From assembly GCF_022398315.1 (NCBI RefSeq), contig NZ_JAKEVF010000007.1, forward strand, positions 1 to 64,000: a stretch of DNA of 64,000 nucleotides. Reading direction: 5' to 3'. This document shows positions 1 through 10,306 of the stretch, one piece after another. Under the pieces are notes generated by a model. The model was not told where the DNA came from. It saw only the letters and a program-made list of their open reading frames with translations, and ran no database searches. Origin of the DNA: Shewanella sp. Isolate11. Lineage in GTDB: Bacteria > Pseudomonadota > Gammaproteobacteria > Enterobacterales > Shewanellaceae. Numbering within the stretch: the first letter of the stretch is position 1; every line of letters starts with the position of its first letter. Position numbers and translations under genes: made by a program.

Positions 1-15
1 AAGCTGATTCATATC

Positions 16-79
16 TGCTCATGCTATTTACCTCTCTTTATTTGCTGGTTACAAACAAAGTTAGTATTTAGCATGAGCA
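16..79. repeat. Long-loop inverted repeat at the left edge
   Basis: An 11-base arm at 16-26 (TGCTCATGCTA) is matched exactly by its reverse complement at 69-79, separated by 42 bases. There is no T-tract, so it is not an obvious terminator. Bases 1-144 otherwise hold no reading frame I can support and probably are the space between purA and a gene off the left edge. Confidence 0.35.
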
Positions 80-109
80 ACCTTCAGGCATAGCCTAAAT
101 CAGACGTTC

Positions 110-134
110 ACCACCTCCATAGGAGGTGGTTTTA
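110..134 (+). terminator. Possible rho-independent terminator of a gene off the left edge
   Basis: A 9-bp perfect stem (ACCACCTCC / GGAGGTGGT) with a 3-base loop is followed by TTTAG on the plus strand. The T-tract is short. It lies 3' of purA's own terminator and faces the other way, so it could end a plus-strand gene lying left of the window. Confidence 0.4.
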
Positions 135-144
135 GAATGACAAT

Positions 145-166
145 AAAAAGGCCGCTTAACGCGGCC
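145..166 (-). terminator. purA terminator
   Basis: On the minus strand GGCCGC, a 5-base loop and GCGGCC are followed by five T residues, starting eight bases beyond the purA stop codon. This is a textbook intrinsic terminator. Confidence 0.85.
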
Positions 167-173
167 CTTATCA

Positions 174-1502
<1,329 letters not shown>

Positions 1503-1535
1503 CTAGCAGATTTTAGGGGGGAAGTGGCAACTAAT

Positions 1536-1724
1536 TTATGAAAAAATAATCAACAAAACCACTCCTGCGGTAACTAAAGCACCACCCAATCTTTGTAAAA
1601 CTCGCTGATTTTGGTTGGAAATTTCACGTAGATACGCCTGCCAACGATTAGGAAATAATAGAGGACCAATTCCTTCGATGATCAATACCACTGCTAATAC
1701 CAGCATGACGAGTTGAAAAGACAT
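1536..1724 (-). CDS. DUF2065 (YjeT-like) small inner-membrane protein
   Basis: A 62-residue protein with two hydrophobic segments (about residues 3-23 and 46-61) flanking a short basic loop containing FPNRWQAYLREIS, the typical layout of the DUF2065/YjeT family. The function is not established. In many gammaproteobacteria a member sits between hflKC and purA; here it is directly upstream of purA (67 bases from its start), so that part of the order is kept while hflKC is absent on this side. The upstream neighbour is a MITE-like repeat that begins 22 bases before its start codon, so its promoter may lie in or beyond the repeat. Confidence 0.85.
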   Translation of the reverse strand: MSFQLVMLVLAVVLIIEGIGPLLFPNRWQAYLREISNQNQRVLQRLGGALVTAGVVLLIIFS

Positions 1725-1745
1725 AGATTTTGCTTCCTAGCTATG

Positions 1746-1975
1746 TAACCTGAGTTCTGGATAAGCAGAGCCGCTGAATAGGCATCTTTGTGTACCTCTC
1801 TGCGTTGCTCTGCCTAACCATAGCTCGCTATGGTGTACGATAGAGCGCCTTGATATGCCCAAAAATCTGCGCGTTCAGTCAGAAAATAGACTTTCCTCTT
1901 AGAACTAATCCTTTATAGCATTGAATTAGCTTGTTAAATAGATTTTCCGACACTCGTGATCCCGAGTTCAGGTTA
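1746..1975. repeat. MITE-like element, copy 1 (230 bp)
   Basis: The element begins with TAACCTGAGTTCTGGATAAG (1746) and ends at 1975 with an imperfect reverse complement of it (GATCCCGAGTTCAGGTTA). The inside carries the hairpin CCATAGCTCGCTATGG and no coding potential. The reverse complement of the interior is nearly identical to 22135-22313, and the end sequence recurs at 32418-32440. Both ends carry TA, which would fit insertion at a TA target as in IS630/mariner-type elements; this is an inference. It lies between the DUF2065 gene and the rplM-rpsI operon. Confidence 0.85.
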
Positions 1976-2066
1976 TGTAGATTTATTTGAGATAACAGTC
2001 TAGCCGATTGTATCTCTAAAACACTATCCATAATTTGCCCCATATTAACCTCTGAACAACAGGCAT

Positions 2067-2094
2067 AAAAAAACCCAGCAAAAGCTGGGTTTTT
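2067..2094 (-). terminator. rplM-rpsI operon terminator
   Basis: AAACCCAGC, an AAAA loop and GCTGGGTTT lie about 20 bases beyond the rpsI stop. On the minus strand the stem is followed by seven T residues. It is almost symmetrical, but only the minus strand has a gene feeding it. Confidence 0.9.
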
Positions 2095-2113
2095 GAATTT
2101 TCGAAGCGAAATA

Positions 2114-2506
2114 TTAACGCTTTGAGAATTGTGGCTTACGACGTGCTTTACGTAGACCCACTTTCTTACGCTCAACTTTACGAGCATCACGGGTAACGAA
2201 ACCAGCAGCGCGTAGAGATGGACGTAGAGCTTCATCAAGTTCCATCAGTGCACGAGTGATACCGTGACGGATTGCACCTGCTTGGCCAGTGATACCACCG
2301 CCTTTAACAGTTACATAGATGTCTAGCTTTTCTGTCATTTCAACTAGCTCTAGAGGTTGACGAACAACCATACGAGCAGTTTCACGACCAAAATATTCGT
2401 CAAGTGGACGTTGGTTCACGACGATGTTACCACTACCTACTTTAGCGAATACGCGAGCAGTAGATGTTTTGCGACGGCCAGTGCCGTAGTACTGAGTTGC
2501 AGCCAT
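2114..2506 (-). CDS. rpsI: 30S ribosomal protein S9
   Basis: It is a component of the small ribosomal subunit; its basic C-terminal tail reaches the P-site tRNA. The sequence has the standard length of 130 residues, the N-terminal [15 protein letters not shown] segment, the [15 protein letters not shown] motif and the invariant tail ending in QFSKR. It follows rplM by 14 bases in the conserved L13-S9 operon and ends at a strong terminator. A 119-codon frame overlapping its 3' end (1879-2238) is a shadow that runs into the repeat. Confidence 0.98.
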   Translation of the reverse strand: MAATQYYGTGRRKTSTARVFAKVGSGNIVVNQRPLDEYFGRETARMVVRQPLELVEMTEKLDIYVTVKGGGITGQAGAIRHGITRALMELDEALRPSLRAAGFVTRDARKVERKKVGLRKARRKPQFSKR

Positions 2507-2520
2507 TTGCTTAATCCCGT

Positions 2521-2952
2521 TTAGATATCAAGAACTTGAGGTTGTTGTGCAGCGTGGTTATGTTCTGTACCAGCGTAAACTTTAAGTTTACGGAACATGG
2601 CACGTCCTAAAGGACCTTTAGGTAACATACCCTTAACTGCTTTCTCGATGATCAATTCAGGCTTATGATCTTGCAGCTTTTCAAAGGTGATCTGCTTGAT
2701 GCCACCGATGAAACCAGAGTGCGAGTAGTACACTTTGCCTTTCGCTTTATTACCAGTAACAGCAACTTTCTCAGCGTTGATAACGATGATGTAATCGCCA
2801 GTATCCACATGAGGTGTATACTCTGGCTTATGCTTACCGCGTAAACGGCTAGCAATTTCAGTAGCGATACGACCTAAAGTTTTACCTTCAGCGTCAACAA
2901 CATACCAGTCGCGAGTAACGGTTTCTGGTGTAGCAGTAAAAGTAGTCTTCAT
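2521..2952 (-). CDS. rplM: 50S ribosomal protein L13
   Basis: It is an early-assembling protein of the large ribosomal subunit. The 143-residue protein shows the L13 landmarks: [21 protein letters not shown] near the N-terminus split by [18 protein letters not shown], then [11 protein letters not shown] and [13 protein letters not shown] at the end. It is the first gene of the rplM-rpsI operon. About 145 bases of untranslated leader separate it from the likely promoter, and the leader contains a hairpin. In E. coli this operon is repressed by L13 itself, so similar control is plausible here but not shown. Confidence 0.98.
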   Translation of the reverse strand: MKTTFTATPETVTRDWYVVDAEGKTLGRIATEIASRLRGKHKPEYTPHVDTGDYIIVINAEKVAVTGNKAKGKVYYSHSGFIGGIKQITFEKLQDHKPELIIEKAVKGMLPKGPLGRAMFRKLKVYAGTEHNHAAQQPQVLDI

Positions 2953-3065
2953 TTACAAAAACCCAATGTTAAAATTCTGTCTCACATGCCGCCATTCATT
3001 ATTAAATGACAACACAAAAAGTGCCATTCTACGCCCCTTCGAGCAAAGAATAAGGCTTTATAACT

Positions 3066-3082
3066 TCCACCTTTTCGGTGGA
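3066..3082 (-). promoter_or_regulatory. Hairpin in the rplM leader
   Basis: TCCACC, a 5-base loop and GGTGGA form a 6-bp stem in the presumed 5' untranslated leader of rplM, about 115 bases before its start codon and about 15-20 bases after the predicted transcription start. It lacks a T-tract, so it is more likely a leader structure than a terminator. A role in L13 autoregulation is an inference. Confidence 0.4.
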
Positions 3083-3095
3083 GTAACGAGGGCAG

Positions 3096-3135
3096 GTCGC
3101 GAATTATAGACAAAGCTGAGTTAAAAATCACCTAA
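3096..3135 (-). promoter_or_regulatory. Putative rplM-rpsI promoter
   Basis: On the minus strand a perfect TATAAT (3108 down to 3103) is followed by TCGCGACC, a GC-rich discriminator typical of promoters under stringent control. The -35 region is poor (GTGATT at about 17 bases). The segment 3110-3287, between this promoter and the end of zapE, is AT-rich and holds no gene I can support. Confidence 0.45.
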
Positions 3136-3287
3136 TTTTTTAGTTAAATTTAAATGATTAACTCATAGCTATATATAAGCAGAGCTATTTAGTTTAACCG
3201 AGGCTAAATTTTGATATCGCCAAACTTGTGTCAATGCCGAAATCACATGGGTTAGCGATGTTTCAATTAGTCCTTGGTCTTTGTGAC

Positions 3288-4394
3288 TTAAGGTAAGTGT
3301 TCCAGCGCTAAATATTCGTGTGACTGCATTTCAGTCAAACGCGAACGGCAACGCCTAAATTCAAAAGAGAGTAAGCCTTCGGTATAGATCTCGGCTAATT
3401 CGACCTCGGCAGAGATAATCAATTTAACATTGCGCTCATAAAACTCATCAACCATGGCCAAGAAACGGCGCGCAATATCATCACCTGTCGATTGACTGCC
3501 CATCTGCTCAACATTACTCAGCAGCACGGTATGATACAAACAAGCCAGTTCCATATAATCACGCTGACTTCGAGGACCGTCACACAGATCCCTAAAATTG
3601 ATCAGCAACACCCCTTGTGCCTCTACGCGAATATGAATATCCCGACCATCGATATCTATTGGCACGCTGGACTTATCAGACTCGGGAGCGAGTTGTTCAA
3701 AATAGCTTAATAAGTTTTCATCGGCTTTATCATCTAATGGATAGTGATAGATCTCGGCTTGCTCAAGGGTACGCAAGCGATAATCAATACCGCTGTCGAC
3801 ATTTAAGATCTCACAGTGTTGATTGATAAGCGCAATAGCCGGTAAGAAGCGCGCACGTTGTAATCCATTACGGTACAGCTCGTCAGGAATAATATTAGAT
3901 GTCGCAACTAGGGCGACGCCTTCGGCAAATAATGCTTCAAACAAGGTGCCCAATAACATGGCATCGGTAATATCTGACACAAAAAACTCATCGAAACAGA
4001 TCACTTGATACTGCTGAGCCATGCGCTTAGCGATCACAAGTAAAGGATCTCGCTGGCCTTTTAAGCCATCCAAGTCGATATGGATTTGGTGCATAAATCG
4101 GTGAAAATGCGCCCTGAGCTTCTTATCGCCAGGCAAGGCCTCATAAAAGGTATCCATTAAATAGGTCTTACCTCGACCTACCCCGCCCCATAAATACAAG
4201 CCTTTTACCTGAGCACGAGATTGCCCTAAAAACCCTAACCACTTCTTCAACCCTGACACAGGTTTCTGCGCCGCCAACAACTCATCATAAACACGTTGCA
4301 ACGACTTAACTGCCTGCTCTTGTGCACTATCATGGGAAAATTCTGTGCGCTGTAAATCTTGTTGGTAATGCTGCCAGGGAGTGAGGTACGACAC
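3288..4394 (-). CDS. zapE: Cell-division ATPase ZapE (AFG1 family)
   Basis: The AFG1-like ATPase family includes E. coli ZapE (YhcM), which acts on FtsZ bundles at the constricting septum and is needed under heat or low oxygen. Walker A is GGVGRGKT at residues 70-77 and Walker B is VICFDEF near 131-137, followed by the family segment VSDITDAMLLG. The 368-residue length is normal. As in E. coli, it lies beside rplM-rpsI and degQ-degS; it is transcribed divergently from degQ. The first ATG (4394) was kept. No frame damage is seen. Confidence 0.93.
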   Translation of the reverse strand: MSYLTPWQHYQQDLQRTEFSHDSAQEQAVKSLQRVYDELLAAQKPVSGLKKWLGFLGQSRAQVKGLYLWGGVGRGKTYLMDTFYEALPGDKKLRAHFHRFMHQIHIDLDGLKGQRDPLLVIAKRMAQQYQVICFDEFFVSDITDAMLLGTLFEALFAEGVALVATSNIIPDELYRNGLQRARFLPAIALINQHCEILNVDSGIDYRLRTLEQAEIYHYPLDDKADENLLSYFEQLAPESDKSSVPIDIDGRDIHIRVEAQGVLLINFRDLCDGPRSQRDYMELACLYHTVLLSNVEQMGSQSTGDDIARRFLAMVDEFYERNVKLIISAEVELAEIYTEGLLSFEFRRCRSRLTEMQSHEYLALEHLP

Positions 4395-4624
4395 GGTAAC
4401 GATTCTCTTCTATCCTTAAATAAACGGCCAAATAGTAGCATGACAACAGGCGATGCCATAGTCATCAACCCGATAATGCTACAGATAAAGATGAACGATA
4501 CATTATGAGGCAAAACCTATGCTTAAGTGAGCAAATGCTTGAAGCAGTCTGTTTTTGCAATAGGCCAAGTTAAAAATTGAAAATTGTCTTCATGATCAGA
4601 AAATTAACCTTTGTTAATCCGAGT

Positions 4625-4652
4625 GAACTTTAGCTAAATCACTATAGTCCGA
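4625..4652 (+). promoter_or_regulatory. Possible sigma-E-type promoter of degQ
   Basis: GAACTT at 4625-4630, a 17-base spacer and TCCGA at 4648-4652 resemble the RpoE (sigma-E) consensus GGAACTT-N16/17-TCTNA, about 100 bases before the degQ start. Extracytoplasmic-stress control of DegP/DegQ proteases is known in E. coli; its use here is inferred. The rest of the 317-base zapE-degQ gap shows nothing else clear. Confidence 0.35.
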
Positions 4653-4753
4653 ATCAATAACCTGATTTAAGATTTGCAACAGGATGTGAGGCTAAAGGCC
4701 TTGTCTCTAACGTGATCATAAGTCCATTATCCCAAATTTGGAGTCATGAATTG

Positions 4754-6106
4754 ATGAAAACAAAATTATCATTACTTTCAGCAGCAGTATTAAGTGCCAG
4801 TCTTATGGTTATGCCAGCAGTATCGCAAGCCGCGATTCCATTAGCCGTTGATGGCCAGCAAATGCCAAGCTTGGCGCCTATGTTAGAAAAAACCACCCCA
4901 GCCGTTGTTGCTGTTGCGGTAGAGGGAACCCATGTTTCCAAGCAGCGACTCCCAGATGCGTTTCGCTACTTCTTCGGCCCTAACGCCCCACGAGAAAGAG
5001 TGCAGGAGCGTCCATTTAAAGGCCTAGGTTCAGGGGTGATTATTAATGCTGAAAAAGGCTATATCGTCACCAATAACCATGTTATCGATGGTGCAGATAA
5101 AATTTTAATCGGCCTACATGATGGCCGTGAAATTGAAGCAAAACTCATCGGCACCGATGCCGAATCTGATATTGCATTACTGCAGATCGAAGCGAAAAAC
5201 TTAACCGCGCTAAAACGAGCCGATTCAGACGAATTAAGAGTGGGTGATTTCACTGTTGCCATTGGTAACCCCTTCGGTCTTGGACAAACGGTCACATCTG
5301 GCATAGTGAGTGCCATGGGCCGTAGCGGTTTAGGCATCGAGATGTTAGAGAACTTTATTCAAACCGATGCCGCTATTAACAGTGGTAACTCGGGTGGTGC
5401 GTTAGTGAACCTTAACGGTGAACTCATTGGTATTAATACCGCGATTGTTGCTCCTGGCGGCGGTAACGTCGGTATCGGTTTCGCCATTCCAGCCAACATG
5501 GTGAACAACTTGGTCGACCAAATTATCGAACATGGTGAAGTTCGCCGTGGTGTATTGGGTGTCACTGGGCGTGACTTAGACAACGAATTAGCCCAAAGCT
5601 TTGGTCTAGATACTCAACATGGTGGTTTCGTTAATGAAGTGATGCCAAACAGCGCAGCAGATAAGGCGGGAATTAAAGCTGGGGATATCATTGTTAGCGT
5701 GAATGGTAAACCGATTAAATCCTTCCAGGAATTAAGAGCGAAAGTCGCCACCATGGGCGCAGGCGCTAAAGTTAAACTTGGCCTTATTCGTGATGGCGAT
5801 AAGAAAACTATCACCGCCGTATTAGGCGAAGCCAGCCAAGCAACCGAAACCTCTGCTGGCGCCGTACACCCTATGTTAGCGGGTGCGAGTTTAGAGAATA
5901 ACGATGACGGAGTAGAAATCACCGATGTCGCTCAAGGCTCACCAGCTGCTGCAACAGGGCTTCAAAAAGGCGATGTGATTGTGGGGGTAAACCGCAAGAA
6001 TATCGATGATTTGAAAGAGCTCAAAGCTGAGCTAAAAGATGCTCATGGCACCATGGCACTTAAAATCCTCCGTGAGGGTAACTTACTCTATCTTGTACTG
6101 AGATAA
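4754..6106 (+). CDS. degQ: Periplasmic serine endoprotease DegQ/DegP family
   Basis: HtrA-family protease and chaperone that degrades unfolded periplasmic proteins. Starting from ATG 4754 (GGAG about 10 bases upstream; an upstream in-frame ATG at 4712 would put 14 extra residues before the signal peptide) the protein has 450 residues: signal peptide about 1-26 ending in SQA-A, a trypsin-like domain with catalytic His109 (TNNHV), Asp139 (ESDIA) and Ser213 (GNSGGA), then two PDZ domains, roughly 265-355 and 372-448. Length and the short loop suit DegQ rather than DegP. degS follows 157 bases downstream behind a hairpin, the usual pairing. Confidence 0.95.
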   Translation: MKTKLSLLSAAVLSASLMVMPAVSQAAIPLAVDGQQMPSLAPMLEKTTPAVVAVAVEGTHVSKQRLPDAFRYFFGPNAPRERVQERPFKGLGSGVIINAEKGYIVTNNHVIDGADKILIGLHDGREIEAKLIGTDAESDIALLQIEAKNLTALKRADSDELRVGDFTVAIGNPFGLGQTVTSGIVSAMGRSGLGIEMLENFIQTDAAINSGNSGGALVNLNGELIGINTAIVAPGGGNVGIGFAIPANMVNNLVDQIIEHGEVRRGVLGVTGRDLDNELAQSFGLDTQHGGFVNEVMPNSAADKAGIKAGDIIVSVNGKPIKSFQELRAKVATMGAGAKVKLGLIRDGDKKTITAVLGEASQATETSAGAVHPMLAGASLENNDDGVEITDVAQGSPAAATGLQKGDVIVGVNRKNIDDLKELKAELKDAHGTMALKILREGNLLYLVLR

Positions 6107-6134
6107 GCCATTAACTAATCATCTTTAACCGATA

Positions 6135-6161
6135 ACAAGGCCATGGTTTCATGGCCTTTGT
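6135..6161 (+). terminator. degQ terminator
   Basis: AAGGCCATG, a GTTT loop and CATGGCCTT are followed by TGTTTC, 30 bases after the degQ stop. The T-tract is moderate, so some read-through into degS is possible. Confidence 0.7.
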
Positions 6162-6263
6162 TTCTCTCAGAGCCACAACATCAGTTATCCTGTTAAATAG
6201 CCAATAGTGCCATATAAATAAACATGATAATCTAAGTACATCTTTCCCATAAGTTTGTTGACC

Positions 6264-7343
6264 ATGACCCTAAAAGACAGTGTTTTATATGTTACCAAGG
6301 CCATATTTTTTGGTCTTATCATGGCTGCGGTCTTTCTGGTCATCACACCATTTCTAACCAACAATGGACAGCAGAATAGCTTTTTTCAGTCCCGTGGCAA
6401 AAATGGTATCGAACTGTCTTTTTCACAAGCGGTAAGACGTGCCGCCCCTGCGGTGGTGAATATCTACAGCCTCAGCGTAGACCAAGGTCGTCCACTTAAT
6501 TCAGGCTCCCTACAAGGGCTTGGTTCAGGCGTGATCATGAGTAAAGAGGGATATATTCTCACTAACTACCACGTGATCAAAAAAGCCGATGAAATTGTTG
6601 TTGCTCTGCAAGATGGCCGTAAATTTACGTCTGAAGTCGTCGGCTCTGATTCAGTGACTGACTTAGCGGTCCTCAAAATTGAAGGCGACACCTTACCTGT
6701 AGTGCCAATTAACCTAGATATTCCTGCCCAAGTAGGTGATGTGGTTCTCGCTATCGGTAACCCATATAACCTAGGACAGACCATAACCCAAGGTATCATC
6801 AGTGCCACGGGCCGAAATGGCCTAAGTTCGGGTTATCTCGACTTCTTACAAACCGATGCCGCAATTAATGCCGGCAACTCGGGTGGCGCCTTAATCGATA
6901 CCAGTGGCCAACTTATCGGTATCAATACCGCCGCTTTCCAAGTCGGTGGCGAAGGTGGTGGCCATGGGATTAACTTCGCCATCCCAATTAAGTTAGCTCA
7001 CAGCATCATGGGTAAACTGATTAAAGATGGCCGAGTCATCCGCGGTGCACTGGGGATCACTGGTGAGCCAATTAATCCAGTAATGGCACAGATCCTTAAT
7101 CTGCCCGATTTAACCGGTGTAATGGTTACCGAAATCGATCATCAAGGACCGGCCGCCAAAGCGAAGTTGCGTCCTCGTGACGTAATAACCAAGTTTAATG
7201 ACGAAATCGTACCCGGTGTTGAAATGCTAATGGATCGAATTGCAGAAACACCACCTGGCACTCAAGTGTCCATGACGATTATTCGTGAAGGTAAAGCTTA
7301 TCAAGTACCTGTCACTATTGGCGAGAATGTCGCCGATAACTAA
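6264..7343 (+). CDS. degS: Membrane-anchored serine protease DegS
   Basis: DegS senses unfolded outer-membrane porins through its PDZ domain and makes the first cut in the anti-sigma factor RseA, which activates sigma-E. From ATG 6264 the protein has 359 residues: an N-terminal anchor about 10-31, a trypsin-like domain with His103 (TNYHV), Asp133 (SVTDLA) and Ser206 (GNSGGA), and a single PDZ domain from about 255. One PDZ and an uncleaved anchor separate it from DegQ. TTG codons at 6255 and 6258 could extend the start slightly; the ATG matches the family. It ends in a strong terminator. Confidence 0.95.
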   Translation: MTLKDSVLYVTKAIFFGLIMAAVFLVITPFLTNNGQQNSFFQSRGKNGIELSFSQAVRRAAPAVVNIYSLSVDQGRPLNSGSLQGLGSGVIMSKEGYILTNYHVIKKADEIVVALQDGRKFTSEVVGSDSVTDLAVLKIEGDTLPVVPINLDIPAQVGDVVLAIGNPYNLGQTITQGIISATGRNGLSSGYLDFLQTDAAINAGNSGGALIDTSGQLIGINTAAFQVGGEGGGHGINFAIPIKLAHSIMGKLIKDGRVIRGALGITGEPINPVMAQILNLPDLTGVMVTEIDHQGPAAKAKLRPRDVITKFNDEIVPGVEMLMDRIAETPPGTQVSMTIIREGKAYQVPVTIGENVADN

Positions 7344-7368
7344 AACGCTTCTCATAAAGTCCCATACC

Positions 7369-7396
7369 AAAAAGCCAGCATAAATGCTGGCTTTTT
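7369..7396 (+). terminator. degS terminator
   Basis: AAAAAGCCAGCA, a TAAA loop and TGCTGGCTTTTT form a strong hairpin with T-tracts on both strands, so it may also stop transcription of the small minus-strand ORF at 7424-7588. Confidence 0.9.
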
Positions 7397-7423
7397 ATCT
7401 GTAGTGGTAACTATTAACTAGCG

Positions 7424-7588
7424 CTATTTTCTGGTATTGGGTTTAAATAAACGCAGCCAAAACAGACACTCAAACAATCCGCCAAGCACAATAAGTAACA
7501 AGGCTTCGCTGTGCATGCCAATGCCATAACAGATAAAGGCTAGCAACAAACAACCTATTAAAAAGACAATTCTTTTACTCGATTCCAT
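7424..7588 (-). CDS. Small two-segment membrane protein (54 aa), unknown
   Basis: A short reading frame lies between degS and murA. Its ATG at 7588 is preceded by a good ribosome-binding site (AAGGAGAG, 7 bases before the start) and the stop is TAG. The product starts MESSKRIVFLIGCLLLAFIC, has two hydrophobic stretches (about residues 7-22 and 27-46) separated by a short GMHSEA turn, and ends in the basic tail RLFKPNTRK, a layout typical of small inner-membrane proteins. I do not recognise a family. It faces degS convergently and shares the bidirectional hairpin. The upstream 155 bases up to the murA terminator could hold its promoter. Confidence 0.65.
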   Translation of the reverse strand: MESSKRIVFLIGCLLLAFICYGIGMHSEALLLIVLGGLFECLFWLRLFKPNTRK

Positions 7589-7743
7589 CTATTCAACTCT
7601 CCTTAGCAGCAATACAGCTTTGCTTAAATCATTCCATCGATATTGAGTACTATAGCATGATGCGGGTTAATTTCACTTCAGAAACAATTACGCCTAACAC
7701 ATTGTAATTAAATGTTTTTATTATTATTCCCTTTTGAGAGGCA

Positions 7744-7773
7744 TAAAAAAAGCCATTAAAATTAATGGCTTTC
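7744..7773 (-). terminator. murA terminator
   Basis: AAAGCCATTAA and TTAATGGCTTT pair around a 2-base centre; on the minus strand this is followed by a run of seven T residues. It lies about 30 bases beyond the murA stop and ends the mla-ibaG-murA run. Confidence 0.85.
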
Positions 7774-7802
7774 TTATTCTGAAAAATTTTAAAAATATTG
7801 GC

Positions 7803-9065
<1,263 letters not shown>

Positions 9066-9071
9066 TCATCT

Positions 9072-9329
9072 CTACGCTGGCATGTTGAAGATTTTTTCAC
9101 GCTTCCATTGCGTCGGAGTAAATGCGTTAATCGTGATAGCGTGTAATGCACCACTTGTCACTTGTTCCATCAATGGGGCGTAAATCATCTGCTGCTGTTT
9201 TACTCGGCTCGCGCCATCAAAACATTCTCCCACAGCAACAATCTTGTAGTGTGTGCCATCTTGACTCACATGAACTTCTTCTAGGGAAAGTGCTTCCTTG
9301 AGAAGCTGTTCGATCTCTTTACATTCCAT
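9072..9329 (-). CDS. ibaG: BolA-family protein IbaG (YrbA)
   Basis: BolA-type protein of 85 residues that works with monothiol glutaredoxins in Fe-S cluster handling and is linked to acid stress in E. coli. The invariant His appears in the ALHAITINAFTP segment and Cys36 in the VGECFDGASRVKQQQ loop gives a second potential cluster ligand. It sits between mlaB and murA, the standard location that distinguishes IbaG from BolA. Spacing to murA is 9 bases, so the two are very probably co-transcribed. Confidence 0.92.
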   Translation of the reverse strand: MECKEIEQLLKEALSLEEVHVSQDGTHYKIVAVGECFDGASRVKQQQMIYAPLMEQVTSGALHAITINAFTPTQWKREKIFNMPA

Positions 9330-9342
9330 GAACTAATAACCT

Positions 9343-9636
9343 TTATTTGGCTTCTTCGACGAAGAAGTCTTGTAAATCATATAAATCAATTAATTTCTGT
9401 AACTGCGGCGGCGCCTCACTCAAGGCAAGCGAACCACCTGACTTTTGTTGTAATGCCACCAAATGTAGCAGCAAAGCGACTCCGGCAGAATCACTGGCGG
9501 CAATAGCAGATAAATCTAAGCGCTGTATCTGAGGCGCAATTAGCTGCTCCACATTAGGCCAAAGCGCAATCACCGCCTGTTGCGATAACGCTCCACTAAT
9601 ATGGCAAGTATTACCATCCTCGTTAAATTGCAACAT
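9343..9636 (-). CDS. mlaB: STAS-domain lipid-transport protein MlaB
   Basis: Cytoplasmic STAS-domain subunit that binds and activates the MlaF ATPase in the MlaFEDB phospholipid transporter. The 97-residue protein has the STAS core with the DSAGVALLLHL segment at about residues 48-58, where the conserved Ser/Thr pocket lies. It is the fifth gene of mlaFEDCB, two bases after the mlaC stop and 13 bases before ibaG. Sequence conservation of MlaB is low, so identification relies mainly on this context and the STAS motif. Confidence 0.9.
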   Translation of the reverse strand: MLQFNEDGNTCHISGALSQQAVIALWPNVEQLIAPQIQRLDLSAIAASDSAGVALLLHLVALQQKSGGSLALSEAPPQLQKLIDLYDLQDFFVEEAK

Positions 9637-9638
9637 CT

Positions 9639-10292
9639 CTAGCTGTCGCCCTTTTTCTTCTTCATGCTGATATGACTGCCAGTATGAACTTCAAGCTCAT
9701 TAATCACATAGTCGATCCCTTTCTGGCGGATCAGATTCGATAGTTCTGCGCTCTTCGATGATAATAAGCTCACCCCTTCGGCAACCAGATCAAAAGCCTT
9801 CCAGCTATCATCTTTTAAGCGACGAACCCTAAACTGTAACTTAATCGGTGGACGTCCCTGCTCGATAATTTGTACGTTCACATCCACCATCTTTTCATCC
9901 GCAAATGAACTCCCAGGAGAGAACTCCACCTGCTGGTTGGTATATTCGGTAAATGCTTGAGCATAAGTTGCTATTAAATACCCTTTAAAAGCTTCGGCAA
10001 ACTTTTCACGTTGCTCAGGGGTACTTTCACGCAAATAGCTACCCATCACTTTATAGGCCGCATATTTATAATCGATGTAAGGCATCAACTCTTCAGAGAC
10101 TATCACCTTAAGATGGTCAGGATTGGCCTTAATTGTGTCAATATCCTGATGAAAACGGGCAAACGTCTTATTAGCTGCCGACTTCACCATTTCATAAGGA
10201 TCTTTAACATTGACCTCAATATTTTGAGCAACTGCACCTATGCTAAATAACATTGCAATGGAACCCAGCATGATTTTCCATAAATGTTTCAT
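9639..10292 (-). CDS. mlaC: Periplasmic phospholipid-binding protein MlaC
   Basis: Soluble periplasmic shuttle carrying phospholipids between the outer-membrane MlaA complex and the inner-membrane MlaFEDB transporter. From ATG 10292 the protein has 217 residues with a signal peptide (about 1-20, ending near GAVAQN). This start is preceded by AGGAAG at the right distance; an upstream ATG at 10307, overlapping the mlaD stop, would add five residues and lacks such a site. Family segments include PYIDYKYAAYKVMG and the C-terminal RQKGIDYVINEL. Confidence 0.94.
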   Translation of the reverse strand: MKHLWKIMLGSIAMLFSIGAVAQNIEVNVKDPYEMVKSAANKTFARFHQDIDTIKANPDHLKVIVSEELMPYIDYKYAAYKVMGSYLRESTPEQREKFAEAFKGYLIATYAQAFTEYTNQQVEFSPGSSFADEKMVDVNVQIIEQGRPPIKLQFRVRRLKDDSWKAFDLVAEGVSLLSSKSAELSNLIRQKGIDYVINELEVHTGSHISMKKKKGDS

Positions 10293-10306
10293 AATACTTC
10301 CTGCCA

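Noticed and set aside
1879..2238. 119-codon frame on the minus strand overlapping rpsI and the repeat element
   Set aside because: The rpsI frame is certain here, and the rest of the frame runs through the MITE-like repeat; it is a shadow.
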